A DNA stretch of 64,000 nt from assembly GCA_022827095.1 (NCBI GenBank), contig JAJDTP010000009.1:186001-250000 (forward strand), read 5' to 3'. The position numbers and the translations under genes are program-made. Position 1 is the first letter of the stretch; each line of letters opens with the position of its first letter. Positions 43,234 to 52,100 of this stretch are shown here, in pieces. Under the pieces are notes generated by a model. The model was not told the origin of the DNA and did no database searches. It saw nothing but the letters and a program-made list of their open reading frames with translations. The DNA is from Dehalococcoidia bacterium. Its GTDB lineage: Bacteria > Chloroflexota > Dehalococcoidia > Lucifugimonadales > UBA3495.

Positions 43234-43840
43234 GCGCCCGCACCAACTGTGCTAAATCGTAAGCTAAGTGGAATGCTGGGTGTTCTTCCGCCGAATATTC
43301 TTGGATGATGTGCTTATCACCACTCCGTCTACCCACCGCCACTCGGGATCCTGCACGGCCATAATGCACTATCGTAAACGTCACTGAGGGAGTGTCTAAC
43401 GTTTCGTACGCTATCACTTCTGCACCATGACCCTCTAACTGATCGCTCTTGTCGATACGATGTGGTAAGCAGATAATCAATTCTCCATCCTCTGCTTTTT
43501 TGCGCAACATGGGCATCATTTCATCGGGATCTACCCAGCTCATATCTCGAGTCCAAATGACGACCCGTCCGCCTTTACTGATCCAATCGAACAGATAGTT
43601 GTTGATTCCGACAGTGTCGCTTAGGTCGTACCGTCGGGTCGCGCGGTCAGGCCAAAACCACGCAATCCCTGCGAGGGCGATAGTGACAGTAGCAGCGATG
43701 ACAATCACTACAATCAACCAAACAGACCAGTGATCCGCGGAAAAAATTAGAGAGATGATGAGACCCAGAACCGATGCCGGAGAGGCTATGATCGTGGCTA
43801 TCTCTGGTATTCGGTGATTGCGGAAATTAGCGTACCACAT
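43214..43840 (-). CDS. Membrane protein with two N-terminal helices and a cytoplasmic domain
   Basis: The product has 208 residues. IATIIASPASVLGLIISLIF and VWLIVVIVIAATVTIALAGIAWF are two membrane helices. The rest is soluble: GINNYLFDWISKGGRVVIWTRDMSWV, ELIICLPH, HGAEVIAYETLDTPSVTFTIVHYG and VAVGRRSGDKHIIQEY. This order of strands and the shape GGxVVIWTRDMSW resemble a small phospholipase D-like or effector-type domain, but no HKD motif is present. It overlaps the methyltransferase gene by 20 bases. Confidence 0.6.
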   Translation of the reverse strand: MWYANFRNHRIPEIATIIASPASVLGLIISLIFSADHWSVWLIVVIVIAATVTIALAGIAWFWPDRATRRYDLSDTVGINNYLFDWISKGGRVVIWTRDMSWVDPDEMMPMLRKKAEDGELIICLPHRIDKSDQLEGHGAEVIAYETLDTPSVTFTIVHYGRAGSRVAVGRRSGDKHIIQEYSAEEHPAFHLAYDLAQLVRARDNASS

Positions 43841-43961
43841 GATTTGATGAGTTCCTTCGTCGGCACGTAGCCGAATATCCTACCGTCCGGTCGCACGTCC
43901 GGGGACGGAAGGTACACTCTCTATGCCTCATCGTCAAAGAGCCGAGGAAACAGCTTGCCAA

Positions 43962-44001
43962 CAAACGAGAGCCGGAGGTGGCCACAACCCCCGGCCCTCG
44001 C
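43962..44001 (-). terminator. Terminator-like hairpin repeat after ammonium transporter 2
   Basis: CGAGAGCCGGAGG pairs with CCCCCGGCCCTCG around a loop, and the minus-strand copy ends in CTCGTTTGTTG. Copies of this hairpin also occur at about 37313-37345 and 41067-41101 beside the amt remnants. It is a terminator that was copied along with the gene end. Confidence 0.7.
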
Positions 44002-44032
44002 AGTGAGGAGAGGAAAAGTCGTATTTGGTGCG

Positions 44033-45394
44033 CTAGCTGGTAGCGGCCGACTCGGGGTAGGTCTGGATGCCGTGCTCGGAGATGTCCAGGCCCTGCATCT
44101 CTTCCGCTTCGCTGACGCGCACGCCCATGCTGAACTTCAGCAGGAAGAACAGCGCGAAACCGGTGACCAGCGACCAGACCAGGACAGCAATCATGCTGAC
44201 GATCTGGGGAACGAGCAGCGACGCGCTGCCGCCCACCAGGCCGCCGTCCTTGGCGAAGATCGCGATGGCCAGCAGGCCCCACAGACCGGTCACGCCGTGC
44301 ACGCTGATGGCGCCCACCGGGTCGTCAATCTTGAGGACCCGCTCCATGAACATCACCGAGCCGTACATGACGGGCGCGGCGATGGCGCCGATGACCACGG
44401 CGGCCCAGGGATCAACGAAGTTCACGGGCGCCGTGATGCCCACCAGGCCGGCCAGCGCGCCGTTGCAGGCCATCAGGATGTCCGCCTTGCCCTTCACGAT
44501 CAGCGTGATATACATCGCCACGACCGCGCCGGTGGCTCCCGACAGCAGCGTGTTGACCGCGTTCAGGCCGATGTCGTCGCCCCAGCCGATGTTGAAGCCG
44601 AACCAGCCGAAGAACAGGATGAAGGTGCCCACCACCACGAAGGGGGTGCTGTGCGCGGGCAGTTCCTGCGCCACGCCGTTGACGAACTTGCCCATGCGGG
44701 GGCCGACCACGACCGCGCCGGTCAGGGCCACGAAACCGCCCACCGCGTGCACGACGCCGGAACCGGCGTAGTCCAGGGCGCCCATGTTGGCCAGCCAGCC
44801 GCCGCCCCAGACCCAGTGTCCGTAGATGGGGTAGATCAGCGCGGAGACGATGAAGCTGTAGGCCAGGTAGGTCTGCAGCTTGGTGCGCTCGGCCATGGCT
44901 CCGGCCACGATGGTGGCGGCGGTGGCAGCGAAGACCATCTGGAAGATCCAGCCCACGTAGTCGCCGGAGGTCAGGAACCAGCCGGTCAGGCCGATGAACC
45001 CGCCCGCCGTGTCGCCCAGCATGAACGCGAAGCCGAAGGCCCAGAAGCCCAGCGACGCGATGGCGAAGTCCATGAAGGACTTGGTGAGGTAGTTGGTGGT
45101 GTTCTTGGAGCGGATCAGGCCGGCGCCCAGGAAGGCAAAGCCGGCCTGCATGAAGAAGACCAGCGCGGCCGCGACCACCGTGACGATGTTGTCCGAGTAG
45201 CCATTGAGCCATTCGGTGGTGGGTCCGTCATCCTGCGCGAAAACCGCGTTGTAGGTAGCCAGCAGACCGACCGCCAGCAGACCGACCGCCAGCGCCAGCA
45301 GCGTCCGCCGCAGCGAAAATGGGTACTCTCGCACCGCGGCGACGCCGTGACTGAGTACCCCGTTGCCTGAAAGTGATTTCGTGGCCGAAAGCAT
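44033..45394 (-). CDS. amt: Ammonium transporter (Amt family), second copy
   Basis: The product has 453 residues from the ATG at 45394 with an AAGGAGG site; the upstream 28 codons are rejected. RRTLLALAVGLLAVGLLATYNAVFA may be a signal peptide or a first membrane segment, as in the AmtB class. FFMQAGFAFLGAGLIRSKNTTNYL, GHWVWGGGWLANMGALDYAGSGVVHAVGG, FGWFGFNIGW and SVHGVTGLWGLL are Amt blocks with the pore histidines. It is a different class from the copy at 27 kb. Its 3' end was copied twice (37.38 and 41.14 kb). Confidence 0.94.
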   Translation of the reverse strand: MLSATKSLSGNGVLSHGVAAVREYPFSLRRTLLALAVGLLAVGLLATYNAVFAQDDGPTTEWLNGYSDNIVTVVAAALVFFMQAGFAFLGAGLIRSKNTTNYLTKSFMDFAIASLGFWAFGFAFMLGDTAGGFIGLTGWFLTSGDYVGWIFQMVFAATAATIVAGAMAERTKLQTYLAYSFIVSALIYPIYGHWVWGGGWLANMGALDYAGSGVVHAVGGFVALTGAVVVGPRMGKFVNGVAQELPAHSTPFVVVGTFILFFGWFGFNIGWGDDIGLNAVNTLLSGATGAVVAMYITLIVKGKADILMACNGALAGLVGITAPVNFVDPWAAVVIGAIAAPVMYGSVMFMERVLKIDDPVGAISVHGVTGLWGLLAIAIFAKDGGLVGGSASLLVPQIVSMIAVLVWSLVTGFALFFLLKFSMGVRVSEAEEMQGLDISEHGIQTYPESAATS

Positions 45395-45621
45395 TTGTGC
45401 CTCCTTGCGGATTTGAGGCGTCGTCGCGCAACGTGTGACCTGAACGCTGTGGACCGGCGTCCCATGTGAATGTGACAAACCGTAGGCTAGGCGCAGGGTG
45501 TTAAACGTCCGTTGCGCGCCGATTAAAAAACTGTTGCGTGCGCGTTACTTTTTTGTTTCGCGGCCCCCGGACTAATGCACGTCAGCGTAACCCGGGGTCT
45601 GAGGCAGCGCGGTACGCTGTG

Positions 45622-45627
45622 TATAAT
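45622..45627 (+). promoter_or_regulatory. -10 box for the sulfurtransferase gene
   Basis: TATAAT is a perfect -10 hexamer about 80 bases upstream of the start. No clear -35 is found at 17 bases; it may be a weak or extended promoter. Confidence 0.4.
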
Positions 45628-45709
45628 GGGCCAACCGGCCCTGATGGCCGGAGATGATGAAAACGAACACCGTCCCGACCGTAATCCCGATAAATGGAGA
45701 GGTGTAACC

Positions 45710-46558
45710 ATGGCTGAATACGCGCATCCCGAATCCCTGGTGAGTACCGACTGGGTGGCTGAGCACGGCGGCGATGCCAACGTGCGGCTGGTGGAGGTCG
45801 ACGTTGACACGTCCGCCTACGAGCAGGGCCACATCGCTGGTGCCGTCACCTGGAACTGGCAGAGCCAGCTCCAGCAGAACGTCGCCCGGGACATTGTTTC
45901 CCGCGGCGAGATGGAAGCGCTGCTGAGCGGCAGCGGCATCGGCCCCGACACCACGATCATCCTGTATGGCGACAACAACAACTGGTTCGCCGCGTGGGCC
46001 TTCTGGCAACTGCGGTACTACGGACACCAGGACGTCAAGCTGATGAACGGCGGCCGCGCCCTGTGGCTGGCGGAGAACCGGCCCACCACCACCGACGTCC
46101 CGTCCTACGCTGCCACCAGCTACAGCATCAGCACGGAGAACACCGACCTGCGCGCCCTGCGGGACTACGTGCTGCAGGCAGTGAACAGCGGCAGCCACGC
46201 ATTGGTCGACGTGCGATCCCCCGACGAGTTCTCTGGCGCGCTGAATGCCCCGCCGAACCTGCCGCAGGAAGGTTCCCAGCGCAACGGGCACATCCCCGGC
46301 GCGGCAAACGTTCCCTGGGGACAGGCGGTCAACGAGGACGGCACCTTCAAGTCCGCCGACGAGTTGAGCGCCCTCTACGGCGGCAGGGGCGTGGACGGCA
46401 GCCGCGAGACCATCGCCTACTGCCGGATCGGCGAGCGGTCTTCGCACACCTGGTTCGTGCTCAGCCAGTTGCTGGGCTACGACAATGTGCGCAACTACGA
46501 CGGCTCGTGGACCGAGTGGGGCAGCATCGTCGGCGCGCCCATCGAGCGGGACGTGTAG
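45710..46558 (+). CDS. Two-domain rhodanese-type sulfurtransferase
   Basis: The product has 282 residues from the ATG at 45710 with GGAGAGG. The N-terminal inactive domain is followed by the catalytic domain with NGHIPGAANVPWGQAV and the active-site loop IAYCRIGERSSHTWF. The CRIGERS loop is typical of thiosulfate sulfurtransferases rather than 3-mercaptopyruvate enzymes (CG[S/T]GVT). It transfers sulfane sulfur from thiosulfate to cyanide or another acceptor in the cytoplasm; no signal peptide is visible. Confidence 0.9.
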   Translation: MAEYAHPESLVSTDWVAEHGGDANVRLVEVDVDTSAYEQGHIAGAVTWNWQSQLQQNVARDIVSRGEMEALLSGSGIGPDTTIILYGDNNNWFAAWAFWQLRYYGHQDVKLMNGGRALWLAENRPTTTDVPSYAATSYSISTENTDLRALRDYVLQAVNSGSHALVDVRSPDEFSGALNAPPNLPQEGSQRNGHIPGAANVPWGQAVNEDGTFKSADELSALYGGRGVDGSRETIAYCRIGERSSHTWFVLSQLLGYDNVRNYDGSWTEWGSIVGAPIERDV

Positions 46559-46583
46559 CCGAACATACCAACTATGCATCCAC

Positions 46584-46757
46584 GTAGGGGCGAATGATTA
46601 TTCGCCCCTCACGCGTACCCAGTTTGTCATCGCGAGGAGCGCAGCGACGCGGCGATCCCGTTCCGGCGGCGGTGTCCGCTGCCCTAACGAGATTGCCACG
46701 CTTCGCTCGCAATGACAGGTTGCAGAAAGCGGGTACGCGTGAGTCATTCGCCCCTAC
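46584..46757. repeat. Palindromic repeat, copy 2, nested in a second palindrome
   Basis: The outer part GTAGGGGCGAATGATTATTC is the palindrome of 26.75 kb. It is interrupted by the MITE-like element of 10.3 kb (CACGCGTACCC...GGGTACGCGTG at 46611-46742, with GTCATCGCGAGGAGCGCAGC and GCTCGCAATGACA inside). The right end of the palindrome, TCATTCGCCCCTAC, reappears at 46744-46757. One small element has inserted into another. Confidence 0.85.
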
Positions 46758-47095
46758 TCACTGTGCCGTATCTGTATCGTCCAAACTCCGGGCGGCCACC
46801 GATCCGCGCTGTTGACGCTGCTGATTATGAACCTCGTTACAACGTCTCGTGTCAAATCCCTATGGATGCGGAACAAAAGCACGCCATAGGGCGCCGACAT
46901 CCCTCGGGCGCGCACTAACTCTCCGTAGTCAGTGTCATAGGTAATCAGGGTTCGCCTTTCCTGCGTCGCCAACTCCAGCAGGTCATGGTCCGGGTCGCTG
47001 GGGTTGGTCTCGCGGACCAAGCGAACATCGTGACGGGCAACCCGCAGCCCGGCGACCACCCGTCTCATCATATTTTCATCAGCCAGTATCCTCAC
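46754..47095 (-). CDS. DUF5615 PIN-like toxin
   Basis: The product has 113 residues from the GTG at 47095, which overlaps the TGA of the DUF433 gene (GTGA). MRILADENMMRRVVAGLRVARHDV is the family's DEN start with its acidic pocket, followed by RRTLITYDTDYGELV. PIN-like proteins of this family are thought to act as ribonucleases and are usually paired with a DUF433 protein, as here. The C terminus runs into the edge of the repeat at 46.75 kb. Confidence 0.85.
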   Translation of the reverse strand: MRILADENMMRRVVAGLRVARHDVRLVRETNPSDPDHDLLELATQERRTLITYDTDYGELVRARGMSAPYGVLLFRIHRDLTRDVVTRFIISSVNSADRWPPGVWTIQIRHSE

Positions 47096-47640
47096 GATCT
47101 GCGCAACTCATCGGCATCCATCAAGGCATTCAAATCGTCCCACGTAAAGTTGGACAATTTCGCGCCCGTCGCTTTGTACTTCACGCAGGCGTCAACATCC
47201 TCAGCCCTGATATGGGGATAGCTGTCGAGAATATCGGCTACTGTCCAACTTCCCTCCAGAAAGTCAGTCACCAGCTCCACCGAAATACGCGTATTCACGA
47301 TCACCGGCTTGCCGCCCAATCTCCCCGGAACGCATTCAATCCGGTCCCGCCAGTCGGCAACCTTTTCCGGCGTTCGTTTCTCAATTTCTATGCGCTCTTC
47401 CGAACGGCGCTGCTGTTCCGCCATCTCCCCGTAGCGTCGGCAAGCCTCGACGTCCTCCTCCGTAATGTGAAGGTAGTTGCCGACGATGGCTTCGCGGGTA
47501 TATCCCCTCCACAGCAGTTGGTTCACCAGCGCCACGGCGATACCCGTGCCCTTGATGGTCGGCTTGCCGCCCAGTATTTCCGGATCGCACACAATCCGCT
47601 CCTGCCAGTCGGCGGGCGGGTCTTGTTTCGGCGCGGTCAT
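47092..47640 (-). CDS. Tandem DUF433 antitoxin
   Basis: The product has 182 residues from the ATG at 47640 with an AGGAGA site. Two DUF433 (winged-helix) domains lie one after the other: residues about 10-75 with IVCDPEILGGKPTIKGTGIAV, and about 105-170 with IECVPGRLGGKPVIVNTRISV. Most DUF433 antitoxins have one. It is coupled by a GTGA overlap to the PIN-like toxin. It probably binds DNA as repressor and neutralises the toxin. Confidence 0.85.
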   Translation of the reverse strand: MTAPKQDPPADWQERIVCDPEILGGKPTIKGTGIAVALVNQLLWRGYTREAIVGNYLHITEEDVEACRRYGEMAEQQRRSEERIEIEKRTPEKVADWRDRIECVPGRLGGKPVIVNTRISVELVTDFLEGSWTVADILDSYPHIRAEDVDACVKYKATGAKLSNFTWDDLNALMDADELRRS

Positions 47641-47765
47641 GACAGTGGTCTCCTGTAGGTGCGCAAAGGGCTTCATTGCATTGTACTCGATGCAATAGAC
47701 ATCCCCGGCGGGCCGGGCTAGACTGCCAGTTACACAGAATACTTACACCCCATAAAGGAGCCAAA

Positions 47766-48845
47766 ATGGCCGAATACAACCTGGCCGTCATTGCCGGCGA
47801 CGGCATCGGGCCGGAGGTTATAGCCGAAGGGCGCAAGGTCCTGGACGCGGTGGCCGCGCAGACCGACGGCCTGTCCTTCCGCGCCGTCGAATACCCCTGG
47901 GGCAGCGACTACTACCGCGAGACCGGTCGGATGATGCCCGAGGATGGGCTGGACCAGCTTTCCAGCAGCGACGCGGTCCTGTTCGGCGCGGTGGGCGACC
48001 CCAACATCCCCGACCATGTGACGCTGCAGGGCCTGCTCCTGCCCATGCGCCGGGCCTTCGACCAGGCCATCTGCGTGCGCCCTGCTGTGTTGTTCCCCGG
48101 CGTCGAGTCGCCCATCGCCGGCAAAGCCGCCGGCGATGTTGACATGGTCATCTTCCGCGAAAATACCGAAGGCGAGTACGCGCCCGTGGGCGGCCGGCTG
48201 TACGCGGGCACTGCTCACGAGACGGTCATCCAGAGCGGGGTTTTCACGCGGCGGGGCACGGAACGGATCATCCGCGCTGCCTTCGAGCACAGCGTCCGTC
48301 GGGGTGGCAAAAACAAGGTGACCTCGGTTACCAAGTCCAACGCCCAGGCTTTCAGCATGGTGTTCTGGGACGAGGTGTTCGAGGACGTGGCCACCGAATA
48401 TCCACAGGTGCAGACGGAATCGCTGCTGGTGGACCGGGCGGCCATGGACCTGGTACGGTGGCCGGAGGACTTCGACGTCATCGTAGCGTCCAACCTGTTC
48501 GCGGACATCCTGTCGGACATCGCCGCCGTGGTCACGGGCAGCATGGGCCTGGCGCCCAGCGCCAACATCAACCCGGAGGGGACGTTCCCCTCAATGTTCG
48601 AGCCGGTCCACGGCGCGGCATTCGACATCACCGGAAAGAGCCTGGCCAATCCCCTGGCGACGATCTTCGCGGTGGCCATGATGCTGGACCACCTGGGCGA
48701 AACGGAGGCGGCCGACCGTGTCAACGCGGCCGCGCTGCAGACGCTGAATGAACGCCAGGTCGTTACGGGCGACTTGGGCGGCAGCGCCAGCACGCAGCAG
48801 GTGGGCGATGAAGTGGTGCGGCTGCTGGGCAGCGCCGTCGACTAA
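47766..48845 (+). CDS. Tartrate/D-malate dehydrogenase (isocitrate/isopropylmalate dehydrogenase family)
   Basis: The product has 359 residues from the ATG at 47766 with AAAGGAG. VIAGDGIGPEVIAEG is the family start. EYPWGSDYYRETGRMMPEDGLDQLSSSDAVLFGAVGDPNIPDHVTLQGLLLPMRRAFDQ is the pattern of TtuC/DmlA rather than LeuB. VIFRENTEGEYAPVGG, SNLFADILSDIAA and EPVHGAAFDITGK supply metal and NAD sites. It oxidises tartrate or D-malate in the cytoplasm. Confidence 0.88.
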   Translation: MAEYNLAVIAGDGIGPEVIAEGRKVLDAVAAQTDGLSFRAVEYPWGSDYYRETGRMMPEDGLDQLSSSDAVLFGAVGDPNIPDHVTLQGLLLPMRRAFDQAICVRPAVLFPGVESPIAGKAAGDVDMVIFRENTEGEYAPVGGRLYAGTAHETVIQSGVFTRRGTERIIRAAFEHSVRRGGKNKVTSVTKSNAQAFSMVFWDEVFEDVATEYPQVQTESLLVDRAAMDLVRWPEDFDVIVASNLFADILSDIAAVVTGSMGLAPSANINPEGTFPSMFEPVHGAAFDITGKSLANPLATIFAVAMMLDHLGETEAADRVNAAALQTLNERQVVTGDLGGSASTQQVGDEVVRLLGSAVD

Positions 48846-48880
48846 AAGCCCGGCACGGGCGCCGCCACCGTGCCGGGCGA
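48846..48880 (-). terminator. Hairpin terminator for the PemK/ISP operon
   Basis: A perfect 11-bp stem (GCCCGGCACGG / CCGTGCCGGGC) is followed on the minus strand by TTTTAGT. It also separates the convergent dehydrogenase gene. Confidence 0.7.
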
Positions 48881-48882
48881 AA

Positions 48883-49197
48883 TCAGAAGATGGCGCGCAC
48901 CGCCGCCGTTATCTCCGTCAGCTTGGCATCGGTGAGGCGGCCCACTGTGTCCTCAATCAACCCCTCGTTCAGGGCGTGCAGACGGCCAGGACGCGCCCAG
49001 CTGTCTCTATCCAGCGCGCCATCCTGCATATCACCCTGCGTGATAGGAATATCTCCCGGCCTCTGACGACGCCGGCCGGTAACTTCGCACAATATCCAAT
49101 CGCCCATCCCCACGTCAGCGAGAACTACGGCAGGGCGAGACTTTGCGTTGCTCAGGTCGGTGTACGGAAAGGGAACCTCCACTACGTCTCCGACCAC
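48883..49197 (-). CDS. PemK/MazF-family toxin-like protein
   Basis: The product has 104 residues from a GTG start. VGDVVEVPFPYTDLSNAKSRPAVVLADVG is the first block of the MazF/PemK fold, and ILCEVTGRRRQRPGDIPITQ continues it. MazF-type proteins cut mRNA. It starts inside the end of the type ISP-like gene (16-base overlap). No MazE/PemI-like antitoxin gene is found next to it. Confidence 0.75.
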   Translation of the reverse strand: MVGDVVEVPFPYTDLSNAKSRPAVVLADVGMGDWILCEVTGRRRQRPGDIPITQGDMQDGALDRDSWARPGRLHALNEGLIEDTVGRLTDAKLTEITAAVRAIF

Positions 49198-52100
49198 GCC
49201 GCCTCCATTTCCAGATCATTGGGACGGCTGAACCACTGTGACAACCCCAGCATCGCCCACTCGTGCTTGTCCCTGTCGCCCAATACGATCAGCTTGTCGC
49301 CCTTCCAGTAGGCCATGTCGTCCACCACGTCCATCGTCCCCACGCTGACCGTGCAGACCCGGCGCAGCAGGTCGATCACCCGCTCCTTGTGGTCGGCAAA
49401 GCGGTAGGTGTTGAAGCGCTCGCGGATGGTGGGGTCGCGGGGCTTGCGCTCCTTGTACTGGTCGAGGACCCATTCCAGAGCGGAGCGGCTGCCCAACTGA
49501 TACCGCCAAGCGTCAGCTGGCACACCTGCCAAAGTGGTTTGCTCGTCCAGCCTGATGATGCCCCGTTCCTTGTCGGCTCGCAGGATGGCCCGCTGCGGCT
49601 CCACGTCGGGATTATCCCGGCGCTCCAGCCCGTAGGGCACGGCGGTTTCAAACCCCAGGTGCAGGTCCAGCAGTTCCCGCCCCATTTGTACCCACAGGTC
49701 GAAATCGTGATACAGGGGCAGGCGCGGAAACTCCCGCAGCAGGTCGACTCGGTAGTCATGCCGATACACCGGGTCGTGCAGCACGGCGTAGGTGTAGGCG
49801 AAAATATCCTCCGCCCCGATGCCGTCGGGATAGGTGTCGTCAAAGTGTGCGCCCCAATCTTTGCGGTAATGCTCGTTGATCTGGCGCAGACCCCACTCGG
49901 TGATGTTGCTGACCCGCTCGCTGTCAGGGGTGTAGCGGTAGAGGGGGAGGCATTGGGTCTTCTCGAGGGTATCGAAGTTAGGAACAGTATTTGTAGCCAA
50001 TACCTGAAAAGGCTTCGATGAAGCCACACCTGAAAAACAGATAACAATGTTCGCGTCGCTTGTAGCGTCTGGAAATATAGAAGGCAGTTGATACTGCATT
50101 TCATTCAACGCAGGATTGAAGTAAAGCTCTTTGGCAACGAATGGCCGGTAAACGGTACGCCTTACTCCGAGCCGGTCAAAAATATTCGGAGCATCCAAGC
50201 GTAATTGGCGTTTAAGGTCTCGCGTCCATTTAATCGCAGTTCCCAACTCAGCATCGTCGAATTGCGTACCGCCGTATGTCGCGCGGCTTTCCTCGTATTC
50301 GGCGATAAAGGCTCGAACCTTGATGCCGAGAAGCTGGGCGTCGAAGTCGTACACCCACTCATCCCGCGCAGTTATCACCCCTTGGGAGTACAGCCCGAAC
50401 ACCGCCTGCTCGTCGGCGACTGACTTCGCAAGTTTGGTTTCCCGGTTGGCAAGTGGCAACAGTCGCTCAAAAGTGCCGTCGCTCTGGTTGAGCCACTGCC
50501 CTTTGGAATCAGGGGCAATCTCAGAGAAGGCAAAGTTGGTGAGGGTTTTGTCCTTGATGTAATCAACCTTGTCCGGCGCTTTGAGATAGGGCCGAACATC
50601 GTTGTAAAACACCTTGAACCCATCTAGCCCCTTCCGGCGCACCAGGAAATAGATGGCGACGCCGACGCGGATTTTGTCGTCGAAGACGTTGCCGCCTTCC
50701 TGCCGGCGGCGCTCGCCGCTGGTGCGGGCGTTGCCCTTCATGTCGATGGCCCAAAGCTCATTGAACTCGTCGGCGACGACCTTGCGGAAACCGTCGTCCT
50801 GGCGAGCGTCGAGGAAGGCACTGTTGCTGACGAAACCAATGATGCCATCATCCGCCAGCCGGTCGGAGGCCCAGCGGATGAACCGCTTGTACATGTCGTA
50901 CTGCTTGGTTTTCTGCGCCGTGCTGGCGGCGATGTAGGTCTCGCTGATGCGGCGGTCGATTTCGGGATATTCCCGGTTCTTGTTATTATCATTTTCGTTC
51001 TGCTGGTTGGCGTTGTAGGGCGGGTTGCCGACGATGACGCTGATGGGTTGCTCGTTCTGTTCCTGCACCCGTAGCCAGTTCTCTTCCGACAGGCCGCCCA
51101 GGTTGAAGGCCGCCTGTCGTTGCACCGCGCCGCCGCTGGCTCCCTGCCCCTGCCAGTCCATGTTGTCCAGAGTGTCCACAAAGCACAGGTTGGGGAACTC
51201 CACGTACCCCCCCATACGTTCCCGGTAGCTGTACTCAATGTTCAGATTGGCGATGTAGTAGGGCAGGATCGCCACCTCGTTGGCGTAGATTTCGTTGCGG
51301 TACTTGTACTCTAGCCGCTCCGTGGGCAGGTAGTCGATGAGGCTGGTGACAAAGGTTCCCGTGCCGGTGGCCGGGTCCAGGATGCGCACGTTGTCGTCGG
51401 CCAGGGTCTTGCCGAAATGCTTTTGCAGCAGGTGGTCCGTGCCCCGGATGATGAAGTCCACCACCTCGTTGGGGGTGTAGACTACTCCCAGGCGGTCAGC
51501 GGCGGCGGGGTTGTAGGCCTGGTAAAAGTCCTCGTAGATTGCCTTCAGGAACCGCTGCTTTTCGGAGTAATCCGTAATATCCCAGGCAGCGCTTCCGATG
51601 GCGCCATAGTAATGGCGCAGGCGGTCTATTGCCTGGCGCTGAACGTCGCCAGTGAAGAACGTCCCTTCCAGGTCGTCCAACTGACGGGCGATGTTGTTAT
51701 AGCGATGGAACTGAGTTTCACGGAAAATCGCTAAAAAAATGTCCTTCGTCAGAATATGCTGCAACAGCATCTCTCTTACGTCGGCGTCTGAAATCTCGGG
51801 ACTGATGGTGCGGTGACAGACAGCGAGAAATGCCGCGGCCGCGTTACGATAGCTGGCGTTTCCGGCAGAGGCAGCTTCCACAGCAGCGCGGAGATCCTCC
51901 AGTACGGAGGGCAGGTCGGTTTTGAACTGCTGGCGGGCTTGGCGGAACTCCCCAATTTGGGGTAGTTCGTAGTCGAGGAATCGCTGGATAAGACGATGCA
52001 GCTCGCCGGGGCGAGTCATATCCACCCGCATCGCCTGGCCCCCGCTCTGAATCAAGGCAGCGGTTCGAGAGTCTTCAAAGAGAATATTCTCCTGGGGGTA

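Noticed and set aside
43955-45370. 471-residue plus-strand frame opposite ammonium transporter 2
   Set aside because: It mirrors the transporter gene, has repetitive His/Gly/Ala composition and lacks any domain.
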